From NCBI RefSeq assembly GCF_040833985.1, contig NZ_CP162139.1:62001-126000 (forward strand): a DNA stretch of 64,000 nt, in the 5' to 3' direction. Of this stretch, positions 8,374-17,449 are shown piece by piece. This DNA comes from Leptospira sp. WS4.C2. GTDB lineage: Bacteria > Spirochaetota > Leptospiria > Leptospirales > Leptospiraceae. The position numbers were made by a program, and so were the translations under genes. The notes beneath the pieces are model-generated. The model worked only from the letters and a program-made list of their open reading frames with translations. It ran no database searches and was not told where the DNA came from. The stretch's first letter is position 1. The number at the start of each line of letters is the position of its first letter.

Positions 8374-9539
8374 ATTGAAATTTCCTTTACCCCGTCCGAA
8401 ATTTGAAACTTGTAGAAGTCTAAAGCAAGGTTAAATTTTTGTTGATAACTTTTTTTTAAAACTGCATCGATTTTAGAAAAATGGTTCTTCATATCTAGTA
8501 CGAGTACGCATCCACCAAAGCCACCACCTATCATCCTGGCACCAGTGACTCCCAGGTTTTGCAAAGAATCAACAATGAAATCTGTTTCGGGACAAGACAC
8601 TTCAAATTCTTGTGATAACGACCAATGCGTTTGGAAAAGGGCCAAACCAACTTCTTTAAAATTTCCTGATTCCAATCCTTTGATAACTTGTTTCGTTCTT
8701 TCTCTTTCAGAAGTTACATGTTTGGTTCGCTTTCGTTCTTCTTCTGTTAGGTGGCAATCCTCTATTTCCAAATCAGATAGATTAACTTCATACAAATGCT
8801 TAAAATTTGGATACTTTGTCTGTATTTTTATCAATGCAGACTCACATTCTGATCTACGTTTGTTGTATGCGCTATCTTTCAAACTGTGTTTTACGTTTGA
8901 ATTGATTAGGTAAAATTCATAATCGCCTAAATCAAAATGATGGTAAGAATATTTTAAAGTATCTGTATTTAAAGAAATACAATCATTCTCTTTGCCAACC
9001 GCAATTATGAATTGGTCCATAATTCCGCATTTCGTTCCAACAAAAAGATTTTCTGCCTTCTGACCAATTACTGCGATTTCTTCGCGAGAAATGGCAAATG
9101 CAAATGTCTCATTAATCGCATAACCGGTCACAACTTCTAATGCAGCCGATGAAGAAAGTCCCGATCCTTGTGGGATATTTCCATCAACTAACAAATCAAA
9201 TCCCGGAATGGAATGACCTTTCTTTTCGATCTCGACGATCACACCTGCTATATAATCGGTCCATGGTGATTTTGGATTCGGCAATAGGGGTTTTTTAAGT
9301 TCAACGGTTTCGTTATAAGTGACTGAGTGTAAATTATAGGCCGAAGTATTGTTCGGACGGAGATAGACTTGAACAGCAAAATCAATGGCAGCTGGCAATA
9401 CGGTTCCACCTAAATAATCAACGTGTTCACCAATTATATTGATTCTAGCGGGAGCTTGGAATAAACGAGGGGGTTGTTTTGTTTTTCCAAATATTGATTC
9501 AAATCGATTCAAATTTTCTTTACTTCTTAAAGAATCCAC
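8370..9539 (-). CDS. galK: Galactokinase
   Basis: Phosphorylates galactose to galactose-1-phosphate (Leloir pathway). The 389 residues are normal for GalK. APARINIIGEHVDYLGG near residue 29 is the galactokinase signature. PQGSGLSSSAALEVV is the GHMP ATP loop, and GTKCGIMDQFI contains the catalytic Asp. GARMIGGGFGGCVLVL is the C-terminal GHMP motif. The start codon at 9539 is ATG on the minus strand, 44 bases from the divergent pgi start. There is no galT or galE beside it; the neighbours are a STAS regulator and pgi, so the sugar route cannot be completed from this window. Another GHMP sugar kinase is possible but the signature is close to GalK. Confidence 0.88.
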   Translation of the reverse strand: MDSLRSKENLNRFESIFGKTKQPPRLFQAPARINIIGEHVDYLGGTVLPAAIDFAVQVYLRPNNTSAYNLHSVTYNETVELKKPLLPNPKSPWTDYIAGVIVEIEKKGHSIPGFDLLVDGNIPQGSGLSSSAALEVVTGYAINETFAFAISREEIAVIGQKAENLFVGTKCGIMDQFIIAVGKENDCISLNTDTLKYSYHHFDLGDYEFYLINSNVKHSLKDSAYNKRRSECESALIKIQTKYPNFKHLYEVNLSDLEIEDCHLTEEERKRTKHVTSERERTKQVIKGLESGNFKEVGLALFQTHWSLSQEFEVSCPETDFIVDSLQNLGVTGARMIGGGFGGCVLVLDMKNHFSKIDAVLKKSYQQKFNLALDFYKFQISDGVKEISI

Positions 9540-9583
9540 TTCATCTTCCTTTCGATGCTATACTTTATTCAAGGACAGGTGCT

Positions 9584-10927
9584 ATGTCGAACCTAAAAAT
9601 TTCGGATCGATTTGTGAAATCTTTTCTTACTGAAACTTTGATTCAGAAAGAATTGGAAAACGCCGAAAAAGCCCGACAAACTCTCCTCCAAAAAACAGGC
9701 CAAGGGCATGAGTTTTTAGGTTGGGTGGACTTACCAAGTCAGGTTAGTTCGGAAGACCTCCAAAAGATTCGAGCAGCTGCAGAAACGATTCAATCACATT
9801 CGCAGTATTTGGTAGTAGTTGGGATAGGTGGAAGTTATTTGGGAGCCAGGGCTGTCATTGAAGCCTTAACGCCCGAATTTAGCGCGCCTGAAACTCAAAA
9901 GAAGGCTGTAAAAATCATTTATGCAGGTCATCATTTAGATGCAGATTATCATTCACGATTACTGGCGTTCTTAGAAAACAAAGAGTTTTCGGTGAATGTG
10001 ATTTCTAAATCTGGAACAACAACAGAGCCAGCTATCGCCTTTCGGTTGTTACTTTCTCTTTTGGAACGTAAATATGGAAGAGAGAATGTCAAAAATCGAG
10101 TTTTTGCTACGACTGATAAACAAAAAGGGGCACTCAAACAGTTAGCTGAAGAATATGGATTTCCAACTTTTGTGATTCCTGATGATGTGGGTGGACGATA
10201 TTCAGTTCTGACTCCGGTCGGATTATTACCCATCGCTGCCGCAGGTTTTAGTATAAACAAACTAATCGATGGGGCAAAACAAATGGAAGCAGAATTAAAA
10301 ATGAAATCTGCTTTTGATGGAAACATCGCAACTACTTATGCAGCCATCAGAAATTCCCTTTATGCAAAAGGTAAAAAGATTGAAATTTTTGTTAGTTATA
10401 CACCGGCTATGTCGTTTGTAGCTGAATGGTGGAAACAGTTGTTTGGTGAAAGTGAAGGTAAAACAGGAAAGGGAATCTTTCCTGCGTCGGTTCAATTCAC
10501 GACGGACCTTCATTCGATGGGGCAATACATCCAAGATGGGGAAAGAATACTAATGGAAACTGCAATCAAATTAGAGTCACCAAAACAGGATGTTTATTTA
10601 ACTGAAAAAACGGATGATCGAGATGGATTAAATTATTTGGCAGGGAAAAAACTTTCTGAGGTAAACCAAAGTGCTATGTTAGGAACACTCATTGCTCATA
10701 AAGATGGTGGTGTGCCTTGTTTGGAAATTACTTTGCCTGTGTTAAATGAAGAAACCATCGGGGAACTATTATATTTTTTTGAATTTGCTTGTGGTGTGTC
10801 TGGTTATATGTTAGGTGTGAATCCTTTTGACCAACCAGGTGTCGAAGACTATAAAAATAATATGTTTGCTTTACTTGGAAAAAAAGGATATGAAAAGCGA
10901 AAAGAAGAAATCCTAAGCCATATATGA
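9584..10927 (+). CDS. pgi: Glucose-6-phosphate isomerase
   Basis: Interconverts glucose-6-phosphate and fructose-6-phosphate in glycolysis and gluconeogenesis. From ATG 9584, with AAGGA about 8 bases upstream, the protein is 447 residues, matching the short bacterial Bacillus/Thermotoga type. The frame stays open upstream to 9479, but that part overlaps galK on the other strand. Signatures include VVGIGGSYLGARA, VNVISKSGTTTEPAIAFR, DVGGRYSVLTPVGLLPIA and YTPAMSFVAEWWKQLFGESEGK. GVNPFDQPGVEDYKNNMFALLG near the end, split as GVNPFDQPGVE and YKNNMFALLG, is the second PGI signature. Its last 15 bases overlap the convergent nucleotidyltransferase gene. Confidence 0.96.
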   Translation: MSNLKISDRFVKSFLTETLIQKELENAEKARQTLLQKTGQGHEFLGWVDLPSQVSSEDLQKIRAAAETIQSHSQYLVVVGIGGSYLGARAVIEALTPEFSAPETQKKAVKIIYAGHHLDADYHSRLLAFLENKEFSVNVISKSGTTTEPAIAFRLLLSLLERKYGRENVKNRVFATTDKQKGALKQLAEEYGFPTFVIPDDVGGRYSVLTPVGLLPIAAAGFSINKLIDGAKQMEAELKMKSAFDGNIATTYAAIRNSLYAKGKKIEIFVSYTPAMSFVAEWWKQLFGESEGKTGKGIFPASVQFTTDLHSMGQYIQDGERILMETAIKLESPKQDVYLTEKTDDRDGLNYLAGKKLSEVNQSAMLGTLIAHKDGGVPCLEITLPVLNEETIGELLYFFEFACGVSGYMLGVNPFDQPGVEDYKNNMFALLGKKGYEKRKEEILSHI

Positions 10928-11635
10928 GGAATTAAGGAACGTTTGGATTTTCGAAAAATCAGTTCCAAAAATATTCTTTTGCGCATAGGCATCCCAAAGT
11001 TCCTTTGTTCCTAAATCGAGAACAGTACCGGAGAATACTTCTCCGGTAATCTCTCCCCGTTCTGCACATTCCTTAAAGATATCAGAAAGATCGTAGTAGT
11101 TGTCTTTTTCTAAATGAGCGAGGCAGTTTGGATTTAGAATTGCAAGACCAATATAGTAATAACTTCCAGTACCAAATTTCAGGGATCCATTTTTAGTTAT
11201 CTCGATTTTTGTATAGTTCTGATCGGAAGGAGCCGGGAGTAAGTATAAGTGGATTTTGATTTCATTTGGCAAATTGGTCTTAGGCGAAAAAGTTGGATCT
11301 GGGAAAAATAAAGTATCTGGATTGATCAGTAAAAGAGGTTCTGAAAAAGATTTTTCTGACAATCCTGTTCGAATTCCGCCCGCCGTTCCCAATATTTTCA
11401 TTTTTTCTTCTGTAACCTCAACGGGATACTGTTTGAAATTTTGAACATGGCTTCTGATTTGTTCACCTAAGTAGTGTGTGTTGATCCAAACTTTCGAGCA
11501 TTTCCAACGATTGAGTAAATATAGGCTGTAATCAAGTAGAGTAATTCCTTGCATCTTTAGCAATGGTTTTGGGCAATTTTCGGTAAGAGACCCCATTCGT
11601 TTGCCAAACCCGGCAGCCAAAACAAAAGCATTCAT
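10913..11635 (-). CDS. MurU-like sugar-1-phosphate nucleotidyltransferase
   Basis: A 240-residue NDP-sugar pyrophosphorylase. FVLAAGFGKRMGSLTENCPKP is the nucleotide-binding signature (LAAGFGKRM, then PKPLLKMQG). ILGTAGGIRTGL and LLLINPDTLF (metal-binding Asp) follow. It most resembles MurU, which makes UDP-N-acetylmuramate from MurNAc-1-phosphate in peptidoglycan recycling. The reason is that the gene overlaps (ATGA) an AmgK-like kinase gene, the partner that makes MurNAc-1-phosphate. A mannose-1-phosphate guanylyltransferase-like role cannot be excluded from sequence alone. It is the last gene of a four-gene minus-strand operon with two sensor kinases. Confidence 0.75.
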   Translation of the reverse strand: MNAFVLAAGFGKRMGSLTENCPKPLLKMQGITLLDYSLYLLNRWKCSKVWINTHYLGEQIRSHVQNFKQYPVEVTEEKMKILGTAGGIRTGLSEKSFSEPLLLINPDTLFFPDPTFSPKTNLPNEIKIHLYLLPAPSDQNYTKIEITKNGSLKFGTGSYYYIGLAILNPNCLAHLEKDNYYDLSDIFKECAERGEITGEVFSGTVLDLGTKELWDAYAQKNIFGTDFSKIQTFLNSSYMA

Positions 11636-12615
11636 AGTTTTCTAAAATCCTTATGAAGACTGAGTTCCTCTCGTAAACTTCTAACAAAAATAAACAATGA
11701 ATCGGCGAACATTCCTAACTGGATGATTTCTTCTAATTGATTTAAACAGGAAACAATAGATGGTTTAAATTTATCTTTTCCGTGATCAGTTACCATTCGA
11801 AAATATGTACCTAGTGCTTTGAAAGATCTTTGTAAAGCCTGAAGATAGAATGTATCATTAAATTTTTTTGTTTGGTCAACATTTCTTTTTTGGAAGGACT
11901 TTAGCATTAAAGAACGAAACTCCCTAGGTAAGGGATAATAAGCATCATATAAAATAGAAGCAAGGTCGTATTGCGGAACACCCATACGTGCATCTTGAAA
12001 ATCAATCAGCGAATAGCTTGGGTTAGGTGAAATTAAAATATTACGACAATGAAAATCTCTATGGGTAAATACATTTATAGGATATTTGTTTAAATAACCA
12101 ACTGTTTCTTCGATAAATGCATTTGCTTCATTGGAAAATTCAGTTTTTATTTGAAATTTTTTGCGAAATCCTTCGAATTTCTCCAATGTTAGGTTAGTTT
12201 CAAAACTTAATTTTTCAGTATCAAATTTTCGCATTTTTACAAGCGGAGGTGGATCGAGTGATTGAAGTTTTAGAATTAAATCAATCAGTATAGGAAACTT
12301 CTCTTTGTAGTCATTAAGATTGTAAGAACTAAAATCATTCAAACCCTCAAAACTCATAAATGTGAGTCCGAATTCCCTATTTACATCTAGAATTCTCGGA
12401 ACATGAATTTCATTAGCATTTAGAAATTCGGAGATTGTGATAAAATCTTCGTTTACTACTTCATCTACGCAGACCACAACTTCTGTCTCTCGCGAATCAG
12501 TAATACGAAAGTAACGTCTTGTCGATGCTTCTTCTTGTAACGATGTTATTTTGCTATCTTTACCAAAACGGGAAAGAATCAATTCTAATTGCGAGTCATT
12601 GAGTCCTGGATACAC
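11632..12615 (-). CDS. AmgK-like anomeric sugar kinase (APH fold)
   Basis: A 327-residue aminoglycoside-phosphotransferase-fold kinase. EASTRRYFRITD near residues 29-40 matches the AmgK ASxRRYFRV nucleotide-binding segment. VFTHRDFHCRNILI is the catalytic loop with Asp, and SLIDFQDARMGVPQYDLASIL is the metal-binding DFQD block, which is typical of AmgK (N-acetylmuramate/N-acetylglucosamine kinase). It probably feeds the MurU-like enzyme encoded by the overlapping next gene. The gene begins 8 bases after the stop of a hybrid sensor kinase, implying shared transcription. Identity as AmgK rests on these motifs and on the pairing. Confidence 0.75.
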   Translation of the reverse strand: MYPGLNDSQLELILSRFGKDSKITSLQEEASTRRYFRITDSRETEVVVCVDEVVNEDFITISEFLNANEIHVPRILDVNREFGLTFMSFEGLNDFSSYNLNDYKEKFPILIDLILKLQSLDPPPLVKMRKFDTEKLSFETNLTLEKFEGFRKKFQIKTEFSNEANAFIEETVGYLNKYPINVFTHRDFHCRNILISPNPSYSLIDFQDARMGVPQYDLASILYDAYYPLPREFRSLMLKSFQKRNVDQTKKFNDTFYLQALQRSFKALGTYFRMVTDHGKDKFKPSIVSCLNQLEEIIQLGMFADSLFIFVRSLREELSLHKDFRKL

Positions 12616-12623
12616 TTAACCAA

Positions 12624-14135
12624 CTATCTTTCCGAAACCTTGGGAAAAATAAAATGAAATTTGGACCCTTTTCCGGCGAATGATTGAATTTCTAAACGAA
12701 TTTCGAAGTTATCAACGATTTGTTTTACGACAAACATTCCAAGTCCCGTACCTTTACCTAGCTCTTTGGTTGTGTAATAAGGTTCATAAATTTTTTCTAA
12801 GGTTTCAGGAGACATACCATCGCCATCATCGGATACTATTAAATGAGAATTTTTTTGATCTTGATAGGTTTCAATTTCTATTGTTCCGATATTGTTTGTG
12901 GCATCTGCAGCATTTAGAAGAATATTTGAAAGCAGCAAAGCAAATTGATCTGGATTCATTCGGATTGGAATTTCCTCAGAGCTTTCTTCTCTTTTGATTT
13001 GGCAGTATTTTAATTTAGCAGTTTCCTTAAATACCTGTAGGACAGATGAAATTTCTTTGTTTAAATTAAGTATTTTAGATTGTTCATTATTTGATTTTAA
13101 TGATTTTCCAAGTTGTAATAAATTTGAGGTTAGGGCTCTCAATTTTTCTGTTTGATTCAGTGTTACCTTTAAAGCTCGGTCTTTTAATATAGTATCAGCA
13201 TTTTCTCTAGAAGCCATTTCTACGAACCCTTGGATGGCCGTCAGAGAGTTATTGATTTCATGTCCAATACTTGCTGCAACGACTGATAAAAATGCCCTTC
13301 GTTCCGAGTGGATTAGTTGCTCTACCATTATTTTTTTTTGTGTTACATCTCTGATAACACCTGTGTAATATGTATCTCCATCTAAACTATAGGAACAAAT
13401 TGCGATATCCGCTAAAAAAGTAGAAAGGTCTGAGCGTAATAAGGTCACATCAGATAGTTGGAGTGTTGATTTATTTTCTTCTTCACTCAAAACTCTGGAA
13501 ACCTGGGCCATATACTTTTGCATTTTATTTTCAGTAAATAGAATTTTAACAGATTGCCCAATCAGATCTAAAGGTGTGCGAAACCGAAACATTTCAAAGC
13601 TCGCTTTATTCGCAGAAACAATTGTTAATTTTGAATCTATTGTAATTACAGCATCAGAAGTTGCATTTAAGATGGCGGCGTTCTGGCGGTTTAAATCTAA
13701 ATTTTGAGTACGGAGAGCTTTTTCCAGTTTTTCCGATAACATTAATTTTTCTAAATCGGAATCTTTTTGGTTTTTGACTTCTAAAGCTCGCTTAACAACT
13801 GATAAAATCTGGGTTCTATCTACAGGTTTGGAAATATATTCAAATGCATGGTAACGAATGGCAGATTCAGCAGAGGAAAGATTGGGATTTCCTGTAATTA
13901 GAATGACGGGCAAATTAATATGACTTTCTGCAACGAATTTTGTAAAATCAATGCCAGACATTCCAGACATTAGAATATCAGAAATTACTACAGAAAAAGT
14001 CTCCCCAGCAGAGATTCTTTGAATGGCTTCAGTGGCTGACTCAGCGAGTTCGATTTGATAACCTTCGCGAGCGAGAACTCTTTTTAAGGCGATACGAATA
14101 TCTTCTTCATCATCTACTATTAAAATCTTATCCAT
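12624..14135 (-). CDS. Hybrid sensor kinase: receiver, PAS, histidine kinase
   Basis: A 503-residue protein with three parts. Residues 1-120 are a receiver (ILIVDDEEDIRIAL; phospho-acceptor Asp in VISDILMSGMSG; EYISKPVDR). About 150-270 is a PAS domain (ILNATSDAVITIDSKLTIVSA, split as NATSDAVITID and TIVSA). About 280-500 is a kinase with SIGHEINNSLTAIQG (phosphorylated His) and ATPase boxes LNAADATNN, VSDDGDGMSP and GKGTGLGMFVVKQI. There is no membrane segment, so it is cytosolic. It overlaps the upstream kinase gene by 8 bases, so the first kinase may phosphorylate this receiver. There is no DNA-binding output in the operon. Confidence 0.92.
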   Translation of the reverse strand: MDKILIVDDEEDIRIALKRVLAREGYQIELAESATEAIQRISAGETFSVVISDILMSGMSGIDFTKFVAESHINLPVILITGNPNLSSAESAIRYHAFEYISKPVDRTQILSVVKRALEVKNQKDSDLEKLMLSEKLEKALRTQNLDLNRQNAAILNATSDAVITIDSKLTIVSANKASFEMFRFRTPLDLIGQSVKILFTENKMQKYMAQVSRVLSEEENKSTLQLSDVTLLRSDLSTFLADIAICSYSLDGDTYYTGVIRDVTQKKIMVEQLIHSERRAFLSVVAASIGHEINNSLTAIQGFVEMASRENADTILKDRALKVTLNQTEKLRALTSNLLQLGKSLKSNNEQSKILNLNKEISSVLQVFKETAKLKYCQIKREESSEEIPIRMNPDQFALLLSNILLNAADATNNIGTIEIETYQDQKNSHLIVSDDGDGMSPETLEKIYEPYYTTKELGKGTGLGMFVVKQIVDNFEIRLEIQSFAGKGSKFHFIFPKVSER

Positions 14136-15918
14136 TTTCGTCTGTATGAGCAGGCAAGTATATCTCTACTTTAGTTCCTGTTCCTTCCTTTGTTTTAATA
14201 TAGATCTCCCCGCCATGTTCAGCGATGATTTTTTTGGAAATAGAAAGCCCCAAACCAGTTCCTTGTTTATTTCGCCTTGTTGTGAATAGAGGTAAAAAAA
14301 CTTTTTCTAAAGTATCATCATCGATCCCAGGCCCATTGTCTTCTACTGAAAACACAACCCATTCTTTTTTTTGATTTTTAACTAAATCAATTCCCAATTC
14401 AATTTTCGGAAATTGTCTTGCGGTCTCCATTTCAGAAAGGGCATTGATGGAGTTTACCACACAATTAATTAATACTTGTTCAATTTCTTGCCATCGAACA
14501 AAAATTCCTGGCAAATTTGGTCCGGCGTGCCTTGTGAAATTGATATTTTTCTTTCGACAACTGACCTCAACAAGTTCGCTCGTTCGAACCAAAATATAAT
14601 ATGGGGAAACGAAATCTCGATTGGGACTTTCCATCCTCCCTAAATCAAGCAATGCCTTTACCAAATCACGAATTCGCAAATTTGCCGATTCGATTTTTTT
14701 TAAAATATTCCTCCGTTCATTTGGGTCCGTCTCATCTACTGTAATCAAATCATCTAAATACAATAGGGCACTTTGGAGTGGATTGTTAATTTCGTGGGCG
14801 AGTCCAGCTGCAATTTCACCGATACTTGCGAATTTCATGGACTCAATCAACTGCCGATCCATTCGTTTAGCTTCTGTGATATCTGAGAACACCAACATAA
14901 TTTTTTTATCTTCTTGATCATATCGCCTAACTGGAATAAACCGAATTTCGAATGTTCGCTCTTCACCTAAAAGAACGTAATCGAATTCTGCTTTTTCGAC
15001 GGTTTGATTTGTAACTACAAAGAGTAATATTTCCATTAATTTGGATTTCTTTTTTTCATCAAAGAAATGGAAAATATCTTCACCAACTTCTAAAGCAAAA
15101 ACTTGAAATAATAAAAACTTAAAAATAGGAGCAATTTCTAAAATTTTAGCTTCTTGGTTGATGATCACAAATCCATTGTTCATGGTTGCAAAGAATGTTC
15201 TTAGCTTATCTTCACCATATTTAACAATTCTTTCAGCATTCTGCAAAGCAGAAAGACTAAGAAGGAGTACGGTAATACCTTTGGGTTTTCCTTTTTCTGC
15301 AGTAATATAACTTTGCAATTGGAAAGTTATCATTTCTCCAAAATGAGGTTGGAATTGAAGAATCCGTTTTGTGTTTTGAATCAAAAATTCTCTTTTGAAA
15401 TCTTCTGGTAAGGAAAGAACATCAAATACATTATATGAATGTATCTGATTGATTGATAATTGGAAAAATTCTATCAATTTTGCATTGGCATATAGTAAAT
15501 TTCCATCCAAGTCAGTCTGAAGGAATGGAATCTCTAAATCTTCAATGATTTCTGAATGTTTAGATGCAAACTCATGATTCCAATTGATTTTAATTGCATA
15601 AATTTCTGTATCCGAATCAAAGAACTCTGTTAGCGAGGAAAAATGTACAGAAACGGCTATCCTTTCGGGTTTTTGATTTTTTACGAACCATTTGTATTCA
15701 CTTTTGGATTGTGGGTGTGTTTTGATTTCTGAAATTAAAAGTTCGTGATCACAAAAGAGATTTTGGAGTTCCAAAGAATTTGAATTTTTAAGTTCCAATC
15801 GTTCGACCGTGGTCTCATTGATATAAAGGATTTGATTGGATTTAAGATCGACGAAAATTAATCCAATCTGGGAATGGGAGAGAAGCTGCGATAGTCTTTC
15901 AATTTTTGAATTCAACAT
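14128..15918 (-). CDS. Cytosolic PAS-domain sensor histidine kinase
   Basis: A 596-residue kinase. Two or three PAS-like segments fill residues 1-350 (LSHSQIGLIFVDLKSNQILY, then IPFLQTDLDGNLLYANAKLI, then FFATMNNGFVIINQEAKILE). The phospho-acceptor His is in EIAAGLAHEINNPLQSALLY, followed by ATPase boxes NSINAL, VEDNGPGIDDDTL and GTGLGLSISKKII. It lacks membrane helices, so its signal is probably intracellular. It is the first gene of an operon with the hybrid kinase and the AmgK/MurU-like pair, and diverges from an alpha/beta hydrolase gene. Confidence 0.92.
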   Translation of the reverse strand: MLNSKIERLSQLLSHSQIGLIFVDLKSNQILYINETTVERLELKNSNSLELQNLFCDHELLISEIKTHPQSKSEYKWFVKNQKPERIAVSVHFSSLTEFFDSDTEIYAIKINWNHEFASKHSEIIEDLEIPFLQTDLDGNLLYANAKLIEFFQLSINQIHSYNVFDVLSLPEDFKREFLIQNTKRILQFQPHFGEMITFQLQSYITAEKGKPKGITVLLLSLSALQNAERIVKYGEDKLRTFFATMNNGFVIINQEAKILEIAPIFKFLLFQVFALEVGEDIFHFFDEKKKSKLMEILLFVVTNQTVEKAEFDYVLLGEERTFEIRFIPVRRYDQEDKKIMLVFSDITEAKRMDRQLIESMKFASIGEIAAGLAHEINNPLQSALLYLDDLITVDETDPNERRNILKKIESANLRIRDLVKALLDLGRMESPNRDFVSPYYILVRTSELVEVSCRKKNINFTRHAGPNLPGIFVRWQEIEQVLINCVVNSINALSEMETARQFPKIELGIDLVKNQKKEWVVFSVEDNGPGIDDDTLEKVFLPLFTTRRNKQGTGLGLSISKKIIAEHGGEIYIKTKEGTGTKVEIYLPAHTDENG

Positions 15919-15979
15919 TATGATTAAATACTTTTACCGAAGCCTTTTTCGAAACTATCAATCCCAGAGACGTAAATCA

Positions 15980-16789
15980 ATGAAAAATATGGGCGGAATT
16001 CCCTGTTTCGTTGATATGGGCGGACATAAGATCTTTTATTGGAAATTTGGAAATGGCAACCAAAAACCAATTGTTTTTTTACATGGTTTACTCGATGAAA
16101 GTTTTGGTTTCCGCAGAGTCATAAAAGAACTGTTAAATGATGGATATCCACTTTACGTGTTTGATTTGCCCGGTTATGGAAAAAGTAAATTACCTTTAGT
16201 GAAATATTTGTACCAAATTGATGTTTGGGCAGACTTACTTCTTGAGTGTTTTCAAAAATTAGAACTAAAGGATATTTGTTTAGTAGGACATTCTATGGGA
16301 GGCCTTACCTCTCAACATTTAGTATTACATGATATTCAAAAAAGAGTAAAGAAATTAATACTTTTGGCTCCTGGCGGAATTTCGCATCCAGAACGAGAAA
16401 AAATGCGTAAAATTCTTTTTCCTAAAACAGAAAAACAAGTGATCCTTTTATTGAGATACTTGTATGGAGAAGAATTTCCCGAACCAGGATATTTGTTTCG
16501 CCATACGCTTGTTACCATCTGGAATGAAAAGCCAAATGAGTATTTACAGGAAAATACCTTACGGCGAGAAGATGAGATTTTTTTTGATTCCAAAATGAAA
16601 GGAATTCAAATTCCGACATTGATTTTAGCTGGAGCAGAAGATGAAATCACCCCGCCATTTATGATGAAAAAAATGAAATCTTATATTAAAAAAAGTAAAA
16701 TAGTTTGGATCCCAAAGGTTAGGCACGCAATCCATTTGGAAAAACCAGACATAGTCGCAAATAATATCAGAATATTCTATAATTCTTAA
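15980..16789 (+). CDS. Alpha/beta hydrolase
   Basis: A hydrolase of about 269 residues with the complete triad. The nucleophile is in LVGHSMGGLTSQHL, the acid in LILAGAEDEITPP, and the His in VRHAIHLEKPD; the oxyanion region is VFLHGLLDESFGF. The substrate is unknown; esters, lactones or C-C bonds are all possible. The frame opens further upstream. ATG 15920 has no ribosome site, whereas ATG 15980 has AGAGA 9 bases before it, so I prefer 15980 with modest certainty. It diverges from the kinase operon and its stop abuts the stop of the convergent ferredoxin gene. Confidence 0.85.
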   Translation: MKNMGGIPCFVDMGGHKIFYWKFGNGNQKPIVFLHGLLDESFGFRRVIKELLNDGYPLYVFDLPGYGKSKLPLVKYLYQIDVWADLLLECFQKLELKDICLVGHSMGGLTSQHLVLHDIQKRVKKLILLAPGGISHPEREKMRKILFPKTEKQVILLLRYLYGEEFPEPGYLFRHTLVTIWNEKPNEYLQENTLRREDEIFFDSKMKGIQIPTLILAGAEDEITPPFMMKKMKSYIKKSKIVWIPKVRHAIHLEKPDIVANNIRIFYNS

Positions 16790-17023
16790 TTATTCTCCAT
16801 CGTCCCCAATTGCGTCAACAGGACACATTGCCATTGCAGCTTTTGCCTGTTTTTCTTCATTTGGGTTAGATGGTTGTTTTTTGACAAAAATGTGACTTTC
16901 GTCGGCACTATACTCCAAAAGGTTAGGGGCTTCCTTAATACAGTCGTTACAAGGCACACAGGTCTGATCGACATAGTATTTTCCTGGGACATTTTCGGGT
17001 TGTTTGATACTTTTATCAGCCAT
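16790..17023 (-). CDS. Small single-cluster ferredoxin
   Basis: A 77-residue electron carrier. The cysteines sit as C-x2-C-x2-C in DQTCVPCNDCIKEAP, with the fourth in MAMCPVDAIGDDGE, the layout of monocluster [4Fe-4S] ferredoxins. The middle of the protein is acidic and polar, and the end is DDGE. The redox partner is unknown; no oxidoreductase adjoins it. It diverges from the receiver gene at 17073 with about 50 AT-rich bases between the starts, enough for two promoters. Confidence 0.88.
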   Translation of the reverse strand: MADKSIKQPENVPGKYYVDQTCVPCNDCIKEAPNLLEYSADESHIFVKKQPSNPNEEKQAKAAMAMCPVDAIGDDGE

Positions 17024-17072
17024 AGAGTATTTTTACTTTTTAACAGACCCCCCCTTATAAAATAAAGCATAT

Positions 17073-17438
17073 ATGACGAAAAAGAACATCCTCATCGTCG
17101 AGGATGAACCCTTCCTCGGACTCAATATCAAACAGAAAATCGAATCCTTTGGTTTTCATGTGATTGCAGTCGTACCTTCCGGGGATGAGGCCTTTCAAAT
17201 AGTTTCGGAAAAAGTTCCGGATCTGATCCTGATGGATATCAATCTGGAAGGGTCATTGGATGGAATTGACACAGCCGAATCATTGAGAGAACAATTCTCC
17301 GTCCCGGTTTTATTTTTAACAGGGTTTTTAGATGATGCTGCAAAACATAGAATCAATCAGAACCCGTCTTACGCATACTTGATGAAACCATTTACAACTG
17401 ACCAATTAAAAGAAGCTGTATCCGGTTTTGCTGTTTAA
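17073..17438 (+). CDS. Stand-alone response regulator receiver
   Basis: A 121-residue receiver domain with no output domain. ILIVEDEPFLGLNIK holds the acidic pocket, LILMDINLEGSLDGID the phosphorylated Asp, LFLTGF the switch Thr, and AYLMKPF the conserved Lys-Pro. The GIDTAESLRE segment is typical of receivers fed by HWE/HisKA_2-type or PAS kinases. The cognate kinase is not adjacent. It probably acts by protein contact or phosphorelay. It converges with tlyA over an 11-base gap. Confidence 0.93.
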   Translation: MTKKNILIVEDEPFLGLNIKQKIESFGFHVIAVVPSGDEAFQIVSEKVPDLILMDINLEGSLDGIDTAESLREQFSVPVLFLTGFLDDAAKHRINQNPSYAYLMKPFTTDQLKEAVSGFAV

Positions 17439-17449
17439 TTAATTTCGTC

